A stretch of 64,000 nt of DNA from positions 1-64,000 of the forward strand of contig CAZVJF010000001.1 in assembly GCA_964627445.1 (NCBI GenBank), in the 5' to 3' direction. This document shows positions 36,101 through 44,962 of this stretch, in pieces. The translations under genes and the position numbers were made by a program. Position 1 is the stretch's first letter. Every line of letters begins with the position of its first letter. Source of the DNA: Luteibaculum sp964627445. Its GTDB lineage: Bacteria > Bacteroidota > Bacteroidia > Flavobacteriales_D > Luteibaculaceae. The notes below the pieces were generated by a model. That model was not told the origin of the DNA and did not search any database. It worked only from the letters and a program-made list of their open reading frames with translations.

Positions 36101-39100
36101 CTACACCATTGCAGGTGTTGGTTCTTGCCCCGATGAAGAAGACCCAGTAACCGTCACTTTTTTCGAGCAACCCGATGGTTTTGCTGGAAATGACACCACC
36201 TTTTGTGGAGTGGGCAGCTACCAACTAAACGGCACCGTAGTGGTAGGAAACGGGCAATGGACCAGTGGAACAGGCATTGCCGACCCCAACGATTTAAACA
36301 CCAGCGTATCTTTTGCAACACCGGGCACCTATAACTATGAGTTAACGGTAACCAATGGGGTTTGTCCACCCGTAACCGACAACTTGGTTGTTCAAGTGGA
36401 TGAAAAACCGCTAGTCAACCTCCCAGACAGCTTTATATTCTGCGACCTCAACGGTACCTTAGGCGGCCACAGTGCAGTTGGAACGGTAACATGGACCAGC
36501 CCAGACCCTGAAATATCCTTTGCCGACCCCAACCTTAGCAATACGGGTATTTCTGCCACCGCTTATGGCAGCTACAAGGTTATCTTAACTGACAATAACG
36601 CGAGCTGCCCTGGCGTGTCCGATTCTGCTATGGTACGTTTTGTAGAACAACCTACCCCAAGCGCAAGTGCGCAAGATTCGGTTTGTGGTAAAACCTTAAA
36701 CCTATCTGCTACCCTTAGTAAACCCGGCAATGCAGGATTTTGGACGGGTCCCGGAACCTTTAACCCTTCAAAAACCGATTTAAATCCTACGGTTACGGTT
36801 ACCAGCTTTGGCAATTACACCTACACCTGGACCGAAGTTGCTCATCCGAGCTGCCCTGGCGAAACTGTAACTTTAAACGTAGAAATGCTTGCCCCACCAG
36901 CGGCAGATGCCGGTGCAGACATTAATGTTTGCGGCATATTCCTACCCAATGCTAATGCCAATCCTTCTACGGGCAACGGAAGCTGGAGCTGGACGCCCGA
37001 GGATACGGCACAGGGAACTCTGGTTTTCAGCGATCTTACCGATCCAAATACCAGCGTTACTGTAGATACGGCCGGAGTAGGTTTTAGCGGTTTCGGCAAA
37101 TACACCCTAACCTGGACCGAAATAAACGGAAGCAGTTGTCCGAACTCATCAGACGACAAAACCGTGCATTTTGTACCTAGCTCTTTCCCCAATGCAGGAG
37201 CCGACCAGGAAATTTGTGGCGATACCACCCAGTTACAAGCCATACCTTCTTTTGGTATTGGACAATGGTCGTACACCGGTCCTGGGTTATTAGCGTTTGC
37301 AGACAACCTAGACCCGAAAACACTAACTTACCTTAACCCGTCAAACCCCGTATATGGCGAGTACACGCTAATATGGACGGAAGCCAATTCACCCTGTACT
37401 GCAAACCGCGACACCATATCTCTTGTATTTTTTGAGCCACCCGTATTTGATGCGGGTATTTCACCCGACAACGTTTGCGGATTAACCTATACCCTCAATG
37501 CCAGCTCCTCAATCGGTTCCACACAATGGACCTGGAAGGCCATAAACCCTACTACAGGAGGCCTAACTTTTGTGGATGGAAACGACAGTAGCGAGACTGC
37601 TAGTTTAGCCGTAGATACTTACGGTACGTACCGCTTATATTGGTCTGTTGAAAACGGAGCATGTGCTCCCCCTGCAGACTCGGTGGAGCTGACCTTTTGG
37701 GAACGCCCCTCACCCGAGGCGCAAGCCCCTGCAGACATCTGCGGAACTACGCCAAACCAAACCATACCACTTACTGGATTGGCTTCATCGGGAACGCAAT
37801 GGACCTGGACGGGCCCCGCGGGGGTTACTTTTGTTCCCGATCCCTTTCAAACTAGTGTAGACGCCAATGTTTCGCAGTATGGCACGTACAAGTTTTTCTT
37901 TAATGAAGAGAACCACCCCGTTTGTGGTGTTGTTGCAGACTCCATCGTTGTAGAGGTACTGGAGCAACCCCAGGCCGATGCTGGTACGGATGACAATACC
38001 TGTGGTGCTAGCTATGCAATGCAGGCCGGCATCCCCGTAGGTAACGGAACCGGTACCTGGACCGTGGACCAGATTATTTCTGGAACGGCAGGTAAAACCA
38101 TCACCTTCGCCAATGCCAACGATAGCACTACACTGGCTACTATAAACCCAGCACCTGTTGTTAACCCGGATACAGCATTTTTAGTTTGGACGGTTCAAAG
38201 TGGCACCTCCTGCCCTCCTATTTCAGATACCGTACGCGTGGTGTTTGAACCCGAGCCCCAGTCCTTTTTTGCAGGCAATGACACGGTGTTATGCGACACA
38301 CTGAGCACTACTTTAAATGCCGATGTACTACCATCACCTACCTTCTCGGGTGAATGGAAACAAATTACGGGACCTGGTACCATTACTTTTGCCGGAGGCA
38401 ACAACACTACCGAGCGCCCTGATATAACAGCGGATCAATACGGGTCCTACAAACTAACCTGGACGGTAAACACAGCTTCTTGCCCTAATGGTGTAGTAGA
38501 TGATGTGGTTATTGACTTTAGAGAGAAACCCGTAAGCAATGCAGGACCCGATATCGAAGTTTGTGGTAATGACATTACCTTATCGGCAGGAACAATACCC
38601 AACCGCGCTACCGCAAACTGGTACCACACTGCAGGAACCGCGGTTATTGCCAATCCCAACCAGCCTACCACAACAGCTTCCATACCTGGATACTCGGGTA
38701 CTGCTGCTTTTGTCTACGAGGTAAGAAACGGCAGTGTAGGACCTTGTGCGGCTCCCGTAAGAGATACCGTAATTGCCACGCTCTATAAAACGCCCTTGGC
38801 TAACGCAGGAAGTGACCAGATTATTTGTGGCACCACTACAGTTCTAAATGCAGACAGCTCTGTAACTCAGTTTACAGATGCATACAGCAGCAGCTGGACC
38901 GTACTGAGCGGCCCAGGAAACGTCACCTTTGCACCCAATGCAAGTGCACCCAAAGCCAACTTTAGCGCTGATGCTGTAGGCACCTACGAATTACAATGGA
39001 AAGAAAACAACGGCACCTGTCCTTCAGACTCTGCGGTGGTTTCTGTACGTTTCGTAACCCCAGCACAACCCGATGCAGGAGTTGACAACGACACCTGCGC

Positions 39101-42100
39101 CCTAACCATTTCGCTATCTGCAAACCCTTCATTTAACATCGGAAAGTGGATGTTTGACACTACAGGCGTTCAGGGTATTTTCACAAACCCCAATAGTTTT
39201 AGCACAGAGTTAACGGTAGATGCATTTGGTACCTACCGCGTTATTTGGGAAGAAACCAATTCGCCATGTCCAGCAAACAAAGACACCGTGTTGGTTTCCT
39301 TTAACGAAACACCAGACGCACTGGCTATTAATCCAAAAGACACCTGCGGTACTTTAGGACGCTTATCCACAACGCCATCCGTAACCGAAGCGCAGTATCA
39401 AGGTGAATGGGTAAGTAAAGACAATCCCAACCTTATCATTAATACACCCAATAGCCCCACTACTACGGTTGACCTTAACGGAGAAGCACCCAACGTATAC
39501 GAGTTCTGGTATATAGAATCTAATGGTTCTTGCCCAGAAGACACGGCTCTGGCTAAAATAAACTTCGTTCCAAACCCGATTCCCGAAGCGGGTAACGATA
39601 CCGTGGTTTGCCAACTAAGCACCGTACTCGATGCGAAACCCGCATCCGCTTTTGGAGATGGCACCTGGACCGTGCAAGCTCCTCCAGGTGAATCTGTTTC
39701 GTTTGCAAACGCCAATGATCCCAATACTGCTATAACCGTTTCCGGATTGGGTATTTATCGTTTTGCATGGACGGAAACCAACTACGGAAAATTTAACCTG
39801 GACTGCGCTCAAAGCGATACGGTGGTGGTTGAGTTTATCCAAAATCCAGATCCATCCTTACCCGATGCTATTGAAGTTTGCGGTACAAGCACACAAGCTA
39901 TAGTTAGTGACTTAACAACAGGTAGTAACATAACCTGGAGCAGCAACTCCCTAGTTATTGGAGCACCCAACGTACCCGTTACTACATTGGACGCACCAGG
40001 CGGTACCTATGGCACTTATAATTTATTCTTTACCGAGAGCAACCGTGGTATTTGTGTGTATGAGGACACCATACCCGTAACTTTTGTAGAGCAACCCATA
40101 GCCGATGCAGGCATGGACATAGACACCTGCGGTATGGAAGCAACGGTAGCCGCCATACCTACCGTAGGAACAGGCACATGGAACTTTAACGGACCGGGAA
40201 CTATTATTTTCAGTCAAGGTCAGGTAAACGCACCATCGCAACAAATTACAGCAAGCACTCAGGGAACTTATGAACTCATATGGTCTGAGGAAAATGCTAC
40301 TCCTTGCAGCATTGCCAGAGACACGTTGTTTGCACGCTTTGTATCCATTCCTGTTAGCAATGCTGGAAATGACACCGTGGTTTGTGGCGAAGAGGCTTGG
40401 TTAAACTCAATACCCTCAATAGGTAGCGGAGTATGGACCTACAATGGAAGCCTCCCAATCACCATTACCAACCCCAACAACGCCAATACCTTAGTAACGC
40501 TAAATCCAACCTCTGTAGCTGATTACCAAACCGCCACTTTTGTTTGGTCTGAGGACAACCAGAACAAGTGTTCGGATACTGACTCAGTAACGGTAACCTT
40601 TACCGCTCCTCCTGTAGCAGAGGCTGGAACGGACCAGATAATTTGCGGCCTCACCACCACCTTAAACGGAATATCCAACATTGGTAACAAGCAATGGATA
40701 GCAGCCGCAACCAATCTTGAAACCGCAGACTTCGCCAACGCGGCAGCGGATACCACTGAAGTAACAGTACCCGATTATGGCGATTACCGCTTTGGTTTTA
40801 TCGTTAGCAACGGACTGGTTTGCGCACCCGATACAGACTGGGTAGACGTTACCTTTGTACAACAAGCCGATGCCGATGCAGGCGTAAACGATTCGATCTG
40901 TGGCAGCGCCATTCGTTTAGATGCTACACGCAGCCGTGGTTTAGGCGCATGGAGTGTATTTTCCGGCCCGGGCAATGCAAGTTTTAGCGATGCGAACGCA
41001 CCTCGCGCAGATGCAACCGTAGATGAAGAAGGAACCTACCAATATATTTGGTCTGAAGCAGTAACGGGTTGTCCAACCTCCACAGATACCGTTTCCATTA
41101 CATACGAGTACTTACCCATAGCCAATGCAGGCACCGATGTTCACCAATGCGGACTCATTGGCCAGTTGGTAGGAAACAACACGAAGTACACGGGTGAATG
41201 GAGCCTTGCTTCAGGAGAACCGGGTTTTAACTTTAGCAACCCGCAAATACCGAATCCTACCGTATCTGCTACAGCATTTGGTAATTACCAAGCCGTTTGG
41301 AGTGTTACAAATGGAAATATCTGTCCTACCGTAACCGATACGATTTCCATAACCTTTGACGAACAACCTGTTGCCAATGCAGGCTTAAACGACAGCACTT
41401 GCGCCACCTTCGTAACCTTGGAAGCAACACCATCGGCTGGTAGCGGAACCTGGACTTTTGCAGATCCTAACGATACCTTAATTGCTTCTTTTGATACCCC
41501 AGATGCACCCACTACCTTAATGAGCCACCTGAGCAGTACTTATAAAACTCTGGATGTAATTTACACCGAGATAAACGGTTCTGTTTGTGCTCCTTCTGCA
41601 GATACTATATCCGTTGAGTTTATAGAAACCCCAGAAATTACAGTAAGCGGAAGCACTGGGGTTTGCGGTTTCCAAACCACCATGAACAGCACCATAAGCG
41701 CAGGAACCAGCGAATGGCGTTTTACTGGTGGACCCGGTAACAGCGTTTTTAGCGATGCCAATGCCGCTTCTACCCAAATAGTGGTAAGCCAGGAAGGAAC
41801 CTATGACTATGAATTGCACGCAGCGAATAAGCAGTGCGAAAGCTCATTTCTATTCAACATCGATTTCTTTCCGGTACCCAACGCAAATGCAGGCACAGAC
41901 CAGGTTGTTTGTGGCTTAGAAGCACCTTTATCCGCAACGAGTACCACCAATAAAGGCTGGTGGTCTGCGGACTCCAACCTTACTTTTGCAGATACCGCTG
42001 ACCACAATTCCCTAGTTCGTGCTCCGCAATACGGAACCTACGCGGTTTACTTTTCAGAGTACATTAGCAATGCTTGTCCGCTTAGCGTAGACACTACATG

Positions 42101-44486
42101 GATAACCTTTAACGAGCAACCCATAGCCGATGCCGGAACAGACCAGGATGTTTGTGGTTTGTCGGTAAGCCTCAATGCAACACCATCGGTGGGAGAAGGT
42201 TTCTGGTCTTCCACAGATCCAGACATCACGTTTAGCCCAGACTCTAGCTTCCCCAATGCAGTAGCCAGCAGCGCTAATTTTGGCAGCTATATCTTGGTGT
42301 GGAATGAGTTTAATGCCGCACCTTGCGACACCAGTAAAGACGCCATTGAAGTAACCTTCATTGAGCTACCCACAGCCAATTTTATAGGAGAAGACACCAC
42401 GATCTGCAGCAGTACCCAGGCCACCTTGACCATAGGATTCACTGGAGTTCCGCAGTTCGACTTTGAAATTGTGGGCAGCGATGGCTACAGCCACATAGCG
42501 AACACCAATTCTACTACCTACAGTACCGCGGTGACCCCTGGCGCAGATACGGTATTTTACCGTGTTATTGAAGTAAGCGATGCCTCTGACGCGGCTTGCG
42601 TAAACCTGGCTGTAGATAGCTTTACGGTGATAACCCACCAAGACCCAGAGATACACCTCTCAGGCGGAGCGGCCATTTGCGATGGCGAATCGGTTAGCTT
42701 TAGCGTAGTAATGGATGGAGACGCTCCATTCACCTACAACCTAAGCAACGGAACATCCAACACTACCCAAAAGAACCTGGAAGACCTTACGGTAACTCCT
42801 AATGGCGATGAAAAAATCTATTTGCTATCGGGTACGGATTCTATTTGCCCTGCAATAGTGAGCGACACCGTGGTTATTGACTGGAATGCCTTGCCTGCTG
42901 CAGCCATGTCCTTAACCAACAACCCACTCTGTGAACGCGATGACTTTGGAATTCGGCTAACGAATATTTCGGGTACCCTACCTATAGCTGCCTACTACAG
43001 TACTGACCAGGGATCTGGATCTATTTTGGAGATCACGCGAGACACCAGCATTCTAGTAGAAGCCCTGGTTGGAATGAATGCGGTTCGCCTCGATAGTATT
43101 AAAAACATGGGCGGAACACGGACCTGTCCCGTTTACGATGTAGCCAACATACCGCTAACCGTACATCAAAAACCAACACTCGTTACCGATTTACCTGAGG
43201 CGATTTGCGAAGCAACCAGCACAGAAATGACCTTTGCGTTTACAGGAACCGCACCCTTTAGCGTAGACTTGCTTACCAATGGTACGTTGCAAACCATTAA
43301 CAACCTAAGCACGCTAGATACGCTACCACTAGGCCCTACAGCCCCCACCACCTACGAGGTAGTAACTGTGCGCGATGGCAATACGCCACAATGTTCCGCC
43401 ACACTATCTAACATGCACCAGCTAGATATAACACCTTCGCCTAAGGCTACCATAGCTTTAGACGACAACGATGTGTGCCAAAATGAAAATGTGCGGGTTA
43501 CATTGAGTTTTTCGGGAACAGCACCATTTAACTACAGCTTAAAAATTGGAGAAAATACGCTGTCTAGTATCAGCAATGGTAGCAGTGCTACAGAAACCTT
43601 GTTGCTAAACCAGAGCAGCCAAATTGAAATTATTAGCCTTACGGATGCTGCTACCCCAGCCTGTCCTCCTATTTTACCAAACCCGGTAAACGTGGTGATT
43701 CGACCTTTGCCCAATCCTAATTTCAAAGCGGTGAACACCGAGGGCTGCCAGCCTTTCGTAACCCAGTTTACCAACCTCACAGACCCTTCTGAAATTACAA
43801 GCGTATTCTGGGATTTAGGCAACGATTCGGTGAGCACCGAAATACATCCCACCATGACCTATACCGCTAGTGGCAACTACGATGTAAGCCTCATAGTAAC
43901 CAACGGGTTCAACTGTTCGGATACCTTGCTTCGCGAGGAATACATTGAGATTTACCCCGAACCGGTTGCCGATTTTGGATACGAGCCGCAGGTGATAAGC
44001 CAAGGAAACAGCGTGGTTCAGTTTAGCAACTACACCACCAATGCAGATAACTACACCTGGGATTTCAATAGCGAGGGCACCAGCATGGAGTTTGAACCCG
44101 ACTTTGAGTTTACACTGGGAGACAGTTCGGCTGTTACCGTTTGCTTAGAAGCTATTGGCCTATGCGTGGATACTGTTTGCAAATCCATACCCGTGGACGC
44201 CACCTTGGCAGTACACGTACCCAATGCGTTTTCACCCAATGGGGATGGAAAAAACGAATGGTTTTACCCGGTAGCTGTGGGTGAAGACATTCAAGTTTTT
44301 GGCTTTAGCATCTACAACCGCTGGGGTCAGGAGATTTTCCACTCACAAAATCCCGATGATCGCTGGGATGGAACCTTTAAAGGCGACCCAGTTCAAACTG
44401 GCGTTTACACTTATCAGGTAATTGTAAAAGAAAAGTTCAGTCCAGACCGTGAAAAAATATTCGGACACGTCAACGTAATTCGATAA
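33123..44486 (+). CDS. Giant T9SS type B surface protein with about 25 tandem Ig-like repeats
   Basis: 3787 residues. Order of parts: signal peptide (1-23, ends 'CIATFGQ'); two PPC-like beta domains (about 24-310); an Ig-like unit; a proprotein-convertase P-domain-like segment (about 434-564, 'NPNGTWELRVGDDWAFDQGS'); SprB-type repeats (about 612-770, 'GLSAGTYTFFARDDAGCEAS', 'DLTAGTYTIDVRDANGC'); about 25 repeats of ~86 residues (936-3083), each with 'AGxDxxVCG' near its start and a second Cys before 'DTVxVxFxEQP'; five different Ig-like units (3083-3523); two PKD domains; and a C-terminal CHU_C type B sorting domain ('VPNAFSPNGDGKNEWF', 'FSIYNRWGQEIFH'). Repeats probably each hold one disulfide. 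It should form a long filament on the cell surface, likely an adhesin. Confidence 0.9.
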   Translation: MKKLLPLCLTAIIILSCIATFGQAGSTCSNPINIASTPFTETDGSSCGFPGAGAQEYCGSSPFDTEGREIYYRFTPPASTCYRVFIDDFRIDPDGSGDFESDLSLSISEGCPTQAESRCIAANNLAVLNLEDYFFEASKEYYFVFDHDDFQNDCIVDLEWRLESCGIPECTNETLANDDCENATPICDLNGYCGSTEASQNDISNGVDHCGSIENNTWLTFTASSATVQLNAYAYNCTRDEGIQMWVGTSNNACNWSGAEADGIACEGGSGFGIDYNNFTINGLTPGETYYLMIDGFGGNVCKYVIEAVSGITPLVDAGEDLVICSTGSSFQLDGSSFATNSWVWSTEGSGNFTDSTLLDPTYTPSAADLAAGFVDLVLSHPGTGICQTPFYDTVRVSFVANDAEITPANPKICNGNSTTITARPVNGSIPNTSNHTIENTDPVAIPDDGVDNNWNGASGNFGSSEVDINCLNPNGWELTQYCVRINHPSPSPDITGVWLVNPCGVRIQLATGALNGCFAPGTSGAWNTFLSCANPNGTWELRVGDDWAFDQGSITEFSLTFQNENYTWSPAAGLSATNTSTVTANPTATTTYDVTIYDCASGCILTNQVTVEVSDITLTAVASDVLCNGDNTGQVVLTPADFVGNVSYRLSTGTYGPSNTFNGLSAGTYTFFARDDAGCEASTTVTINEPPVLDLTLTSAPASGCVTDNGSIQTQVSGGTSPYQYQFNGFGYGPVSTFTDLTAGTYTIDVRDANGCVDTETVTFDPIPHPTLNITNPGCGDLSTIFSIGSDIGTPTVSISDEPGMNAQFNPTGTANQFALTADDYGTATISVAVSAGGCDSTLIQEVTFLEQPVATINATPPPCDVLTTTLTIDPRAGNVNLSANPAATFTPTGNPFEYEMTVASPGSYTVTLQRDNGGCTDDTQTTVVFAGSKNPTAGADQSVCGKTTTLTANPAGGTWSTTDANINISNPNSTTTDVTLTNDNYGTYTIRYTIAGVGSCPDEEDPVTVTFFEQPDGFAGNDTTFCGVGSYQLNGTVVVGNGQWTSGTGIADPNDLNTSVSFATPGTYNYELTVTNGVCPPVTDNLVVQVDEKPLVNLPDSFIFCDLNGTLGGHSAVGTVTWTSPDPEISFADPNLSNTGISATAYGSYKVILTDNNASCPGVSDSAMVRFVEQPTPSASAQDSVCGKTLNLSATLSKPGNAGFWTGPGTFNPSKTDLNPTVTVTSFGNYTYTWTEVAHPSCPGETVTLNVEMLAPPAADAGADINVCGIFLPNANANPSTGNGSWSWTPEDTAQGTLVFSDLTDPNTSVTVDTAGVGFSGFGKYTLTWTEINGSSCPNSSDDKTVHFVPSSFPNAGADQEICGDTTQLQAIPSFGIGQWSYTGPGLLAFADNLDPKTLTYLNPSNPVYGEYTLIWTEANSPCTANRDTISLVFFEPPVFDAGISPDNVCGLTYTLNASSSIGSTQWTWKAINPTTGGLTFVDGNDSSETASLAVDTYGTYRLYWSVENGACAPPADSVELTFWERPSPEAQAPADICGTTPNQTIPLTGLASSGTQWTWTGPAGVTFVPDPFQTSVDANVSQYGTYKFFFNEENHPVCGVVADSIVVEVLEQPQADAGTDDNTCGASYAMQAGIPVGNGTGTWTVDQIISGTAGKTITFANANDSTTLATINPAPVVNPDTAFLVWTVQSGTSCPPISDTVRVVFEPEPQSFFAGNDTVLCDTLSTTLNADVLPSPTFSGEWKQITGPGTITFAGGNNTTERPDITADQYGSYKLTWTVNTASCPNGVVDDVVIDFREKPVSNAGPDIEVCGNDITLSAGTIPNRATANWYHTAGTAVIANPNQPTTTASIPGYSGTAAFVYEVRNGSVGPCAAPVRDTVIATLYKTPLANAGSDQIICGTTTVLNADSSVTQFTDAYSSSWTVLSGPGNVTFAPNASAPKANFSADAVGTYELQWKENNGTCPSDSAVVSVRFVTPAQPDAGVDNDTCALTISLSANPSFNIGKWMFDTTGVQGIFTNPNSFSTELTVDAFGTYRVIWEETNSPCPANKDTVLVSFNETPDALAINPKDTCGTLGRLSTTPSVTEAQYQGEWVSKDNPNLIINTPNSPTTTVDLNGEAPNVYEFWYIESNGSCPEDTALAKINFVPNPIPEAGNDTVVCQLSTVLDAKPASAFGDGTWTVQAPPGESVSFANANDPNTAITVSGLGIYRFAWTETNYGKFNLDCAQSDTVVVEFIQNPDPSLPDAIEVCGTSTQAIVSDLTTGSNITWSSNSLVIGAPNVPVTTLDAPGGTYGTYNLFFTESNRGICVYEDTIPVTFVEQPIADAGMDIDTCGMEATVAAIPTVGTGTWNFNGPGTIIFSQGQVNAPSQQITASTQGTYELIWSEENATPCSIARDTLFARFVSIPVSNAGNDTVVCGEEAWLNSIPSIGSGVWTYNGSLPITITNPNNANTLVTLNPTSVADYQTATFVWSEDNQNKCSDTDSVTVTFTAPPVAEAGTDQIICGLTTTLNGISNIGNKQWIAAATNLETADFANAAADTTEVTVPDYGDYRFGFIVSNGLVCAPDTDWVDVTFVQQADADAGVNDSICGSAIRLDATRSRGLGAWSVFSGPGNASFSDANAPRADATVDEEGTYQYIWSEAVTGCPTSTDTVSITYEYLPIANAGTDVHQCGLIGQLVGNNTKYTGEWSLASGEPGFNFSNPQIPNPTVSATAFGNYQAVWSVTNGNICPTVTDTISITFDEQPVANAGLNDSTCATFVTLEATPSAGSGTWTFADPNDTLIASFDTPDAPTTLMSHLSSTYKTLDVIYTEINGSVCAPSADTISVEFIETPEITVSGSTGVCGFQTTMNSTISAGTSEWRFTGGPGNSVFSDANAASTQIVVSQEGTYDYELHAANKQCESSFLFNIDFFPVPNANAGTDQVVCGLEAPLSATSTTNKGWWSADSNLTFADTADHNSLVRAPQYGTYAVYFSEYISNACPLSVDTTWITFNEQPIADAGTDQDVCGLSVSLNATPSVGEGFWSSTDPDITFSPDSSFPNAVASSANFGSYILVWNEFNAAPCDTSKDAIEVTFIELPTANFIGEDTTICSSTQATLTIGFTGVPQFDFEIVGSDGYSHIANTNSTTYSTAVTPGADTVFYRVIEVSDASDAACVNLAVDSFTVITHQDPEIHLSGGAAICDGESVSFSVVMDGDAPFTYNLSNGTSNTTQKNLEDLTVTPNGDEKIYLLSGTDSICPAIVSDTVVIDWNALPAAAMSLTNNPLCERDDFGIRLTNISGTLPIAAYYSTDQGSGSILEITRDTSILVEALVGMNAVRLDSIKNMGGTRTCPVYDVANIPLTVHQKPTLVTDLPEAICEATSTEMTFAFTGTAPFSVDLLTNGTLQTINNLSTLDTLPLGPTAPTTYEVVTVRDGNTPQCSATLSNMHQLDITPSPKATIALDDNDVCQNENVRVTLSFSGTAPFNYSLKIGENTLSSISNGSSATETLLLNQSSQIEIISLTDAATPACPPILPNPVNVVIRPLPNPNFKAVNTEGCQPFVTQFTNLTDPSEITSVFWDLGNDSVSTEIHPTMTYTASGNYDVSLIVTNGFNCSDTLLREEYIEIYPEPVADFGYEPQVISQGNSVVQFSNYTTNADNYTWDFNSEGTSMEFEPDFEFTLGDSSAVTVCLEAIGLCVDTVCKSIPVDATLAVHVPNAFSPNGDGKNEWFYPVAVGEDIQVFGFSIYNRWGQEIFHSQNPDDRWDGTFKGDPVQTGVYTYQVIVKEKFSPDREKIFGHVNVIR
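35928..42370 (+). repeat. About 25 tandem ~258-bp (86-residue) coding repeats
   Basis: I counted 25 units beginning with variants of 'ADAGTDQxVCG' (for example NPTAGADQSVCG, IADAGMDIDTCG, IADAGTDQDVCG), followed by a 'GxGxW' strand, 'YGTYxxxWTE' and a second cysteine. The span divided by 25 gives about 258 bp. The DNA copies are diverged, so they are old or selected for difference and not collapse-prone. Three units lack the second G of CG, and a few have D, A or Q after C. Confidence 0.85.
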
Positions 44487-44962
44487 GTGGATAGTCTTAG
44501 CGTTGTCTTGTAAAATCCAACCAAGCTATAGATAATTGATTCCAAATTATATTCCTAAAGCTTGGATTGGATTTTATGTTACCCAAAGATTACCCCAATG
44601 TAAAGGAGTCTATTCACATGACTGCTATTCAGTAAAAATTAGACTTGGAAAGCTAAGTTTTAGACGCTACGAATAACTAGGCAACGCACCCCATCTAAAG
44701 CAAGTCCTTTATATAAATTCGCCTGCCTCGGAAGAGGAAATAAACTTAAAGATAGAATACGAAAAATATTATTCTGTTTTACACCGATTAAGCCATGCTT
44801 TTGAAACCTGTCAAATAAAAAACCCAAGTTTATAAGAGCAGCATTCCACACATTCAGAAATTTACTTTGGAACGCAGCACTGTAGTGGTTTTCGATAAAC
44901 GACAAGTCAGCAAAAAAGAAAAGCTTGCTTAACGCCCAAAAAGTTTAAAAAAACATACAGCT
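44487..44962. other. 476-bp AT-rich gap between large surface-protein genes
   Basis: No convincing gene. It contains an inverted repeat (see 44512-44575). An 81-codon open frame on the minus strand (44660-44905) has no family likeness and was not called. No exact TAnnTTTG box was found on the plus strand, so the promoter of the next gene is not evident. Confidence 0.6.
44512..44575 (+). terminator. Large-loop inverted repeat after the giant gene, possible terminator
   Basis: AAAATCCAACCAAGCT (44512-44527) pairs with AGCTTGG-A-TTGGATTTT (44559-44575), 16 base pairs with one bulge and a 31-base loop. It begins 25 bases after the giant gene's stop and ends in TTTT. The loop is large for an intrinsic terminator, so it could also stabilise the mRNA end. 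Confidence 0.45.

Noticed and set aside
35000..42000. Long open frames on the minus strand inside the giant repeat gene
   Set aside because: They mirror the repetitive threonine- and glycine-rich codons of the plus-strand gene and show no conserved domain.
33123..44486. Tandem repeats as a possible CRISPR array or DNA-level satellite
   Set aside because: The repeat is protein-coding, about 258 bp long and diverged at DNA level; it has no short identical repeat and spacer structure.
44660..44905. 81-codon open frame on the minus strand in the gap after the giant gene
   Set aside because: No signal, no recognised domain, no promoter box, and it is opposite to the surrounding genes in an AT-rich spacer; chance open frame.
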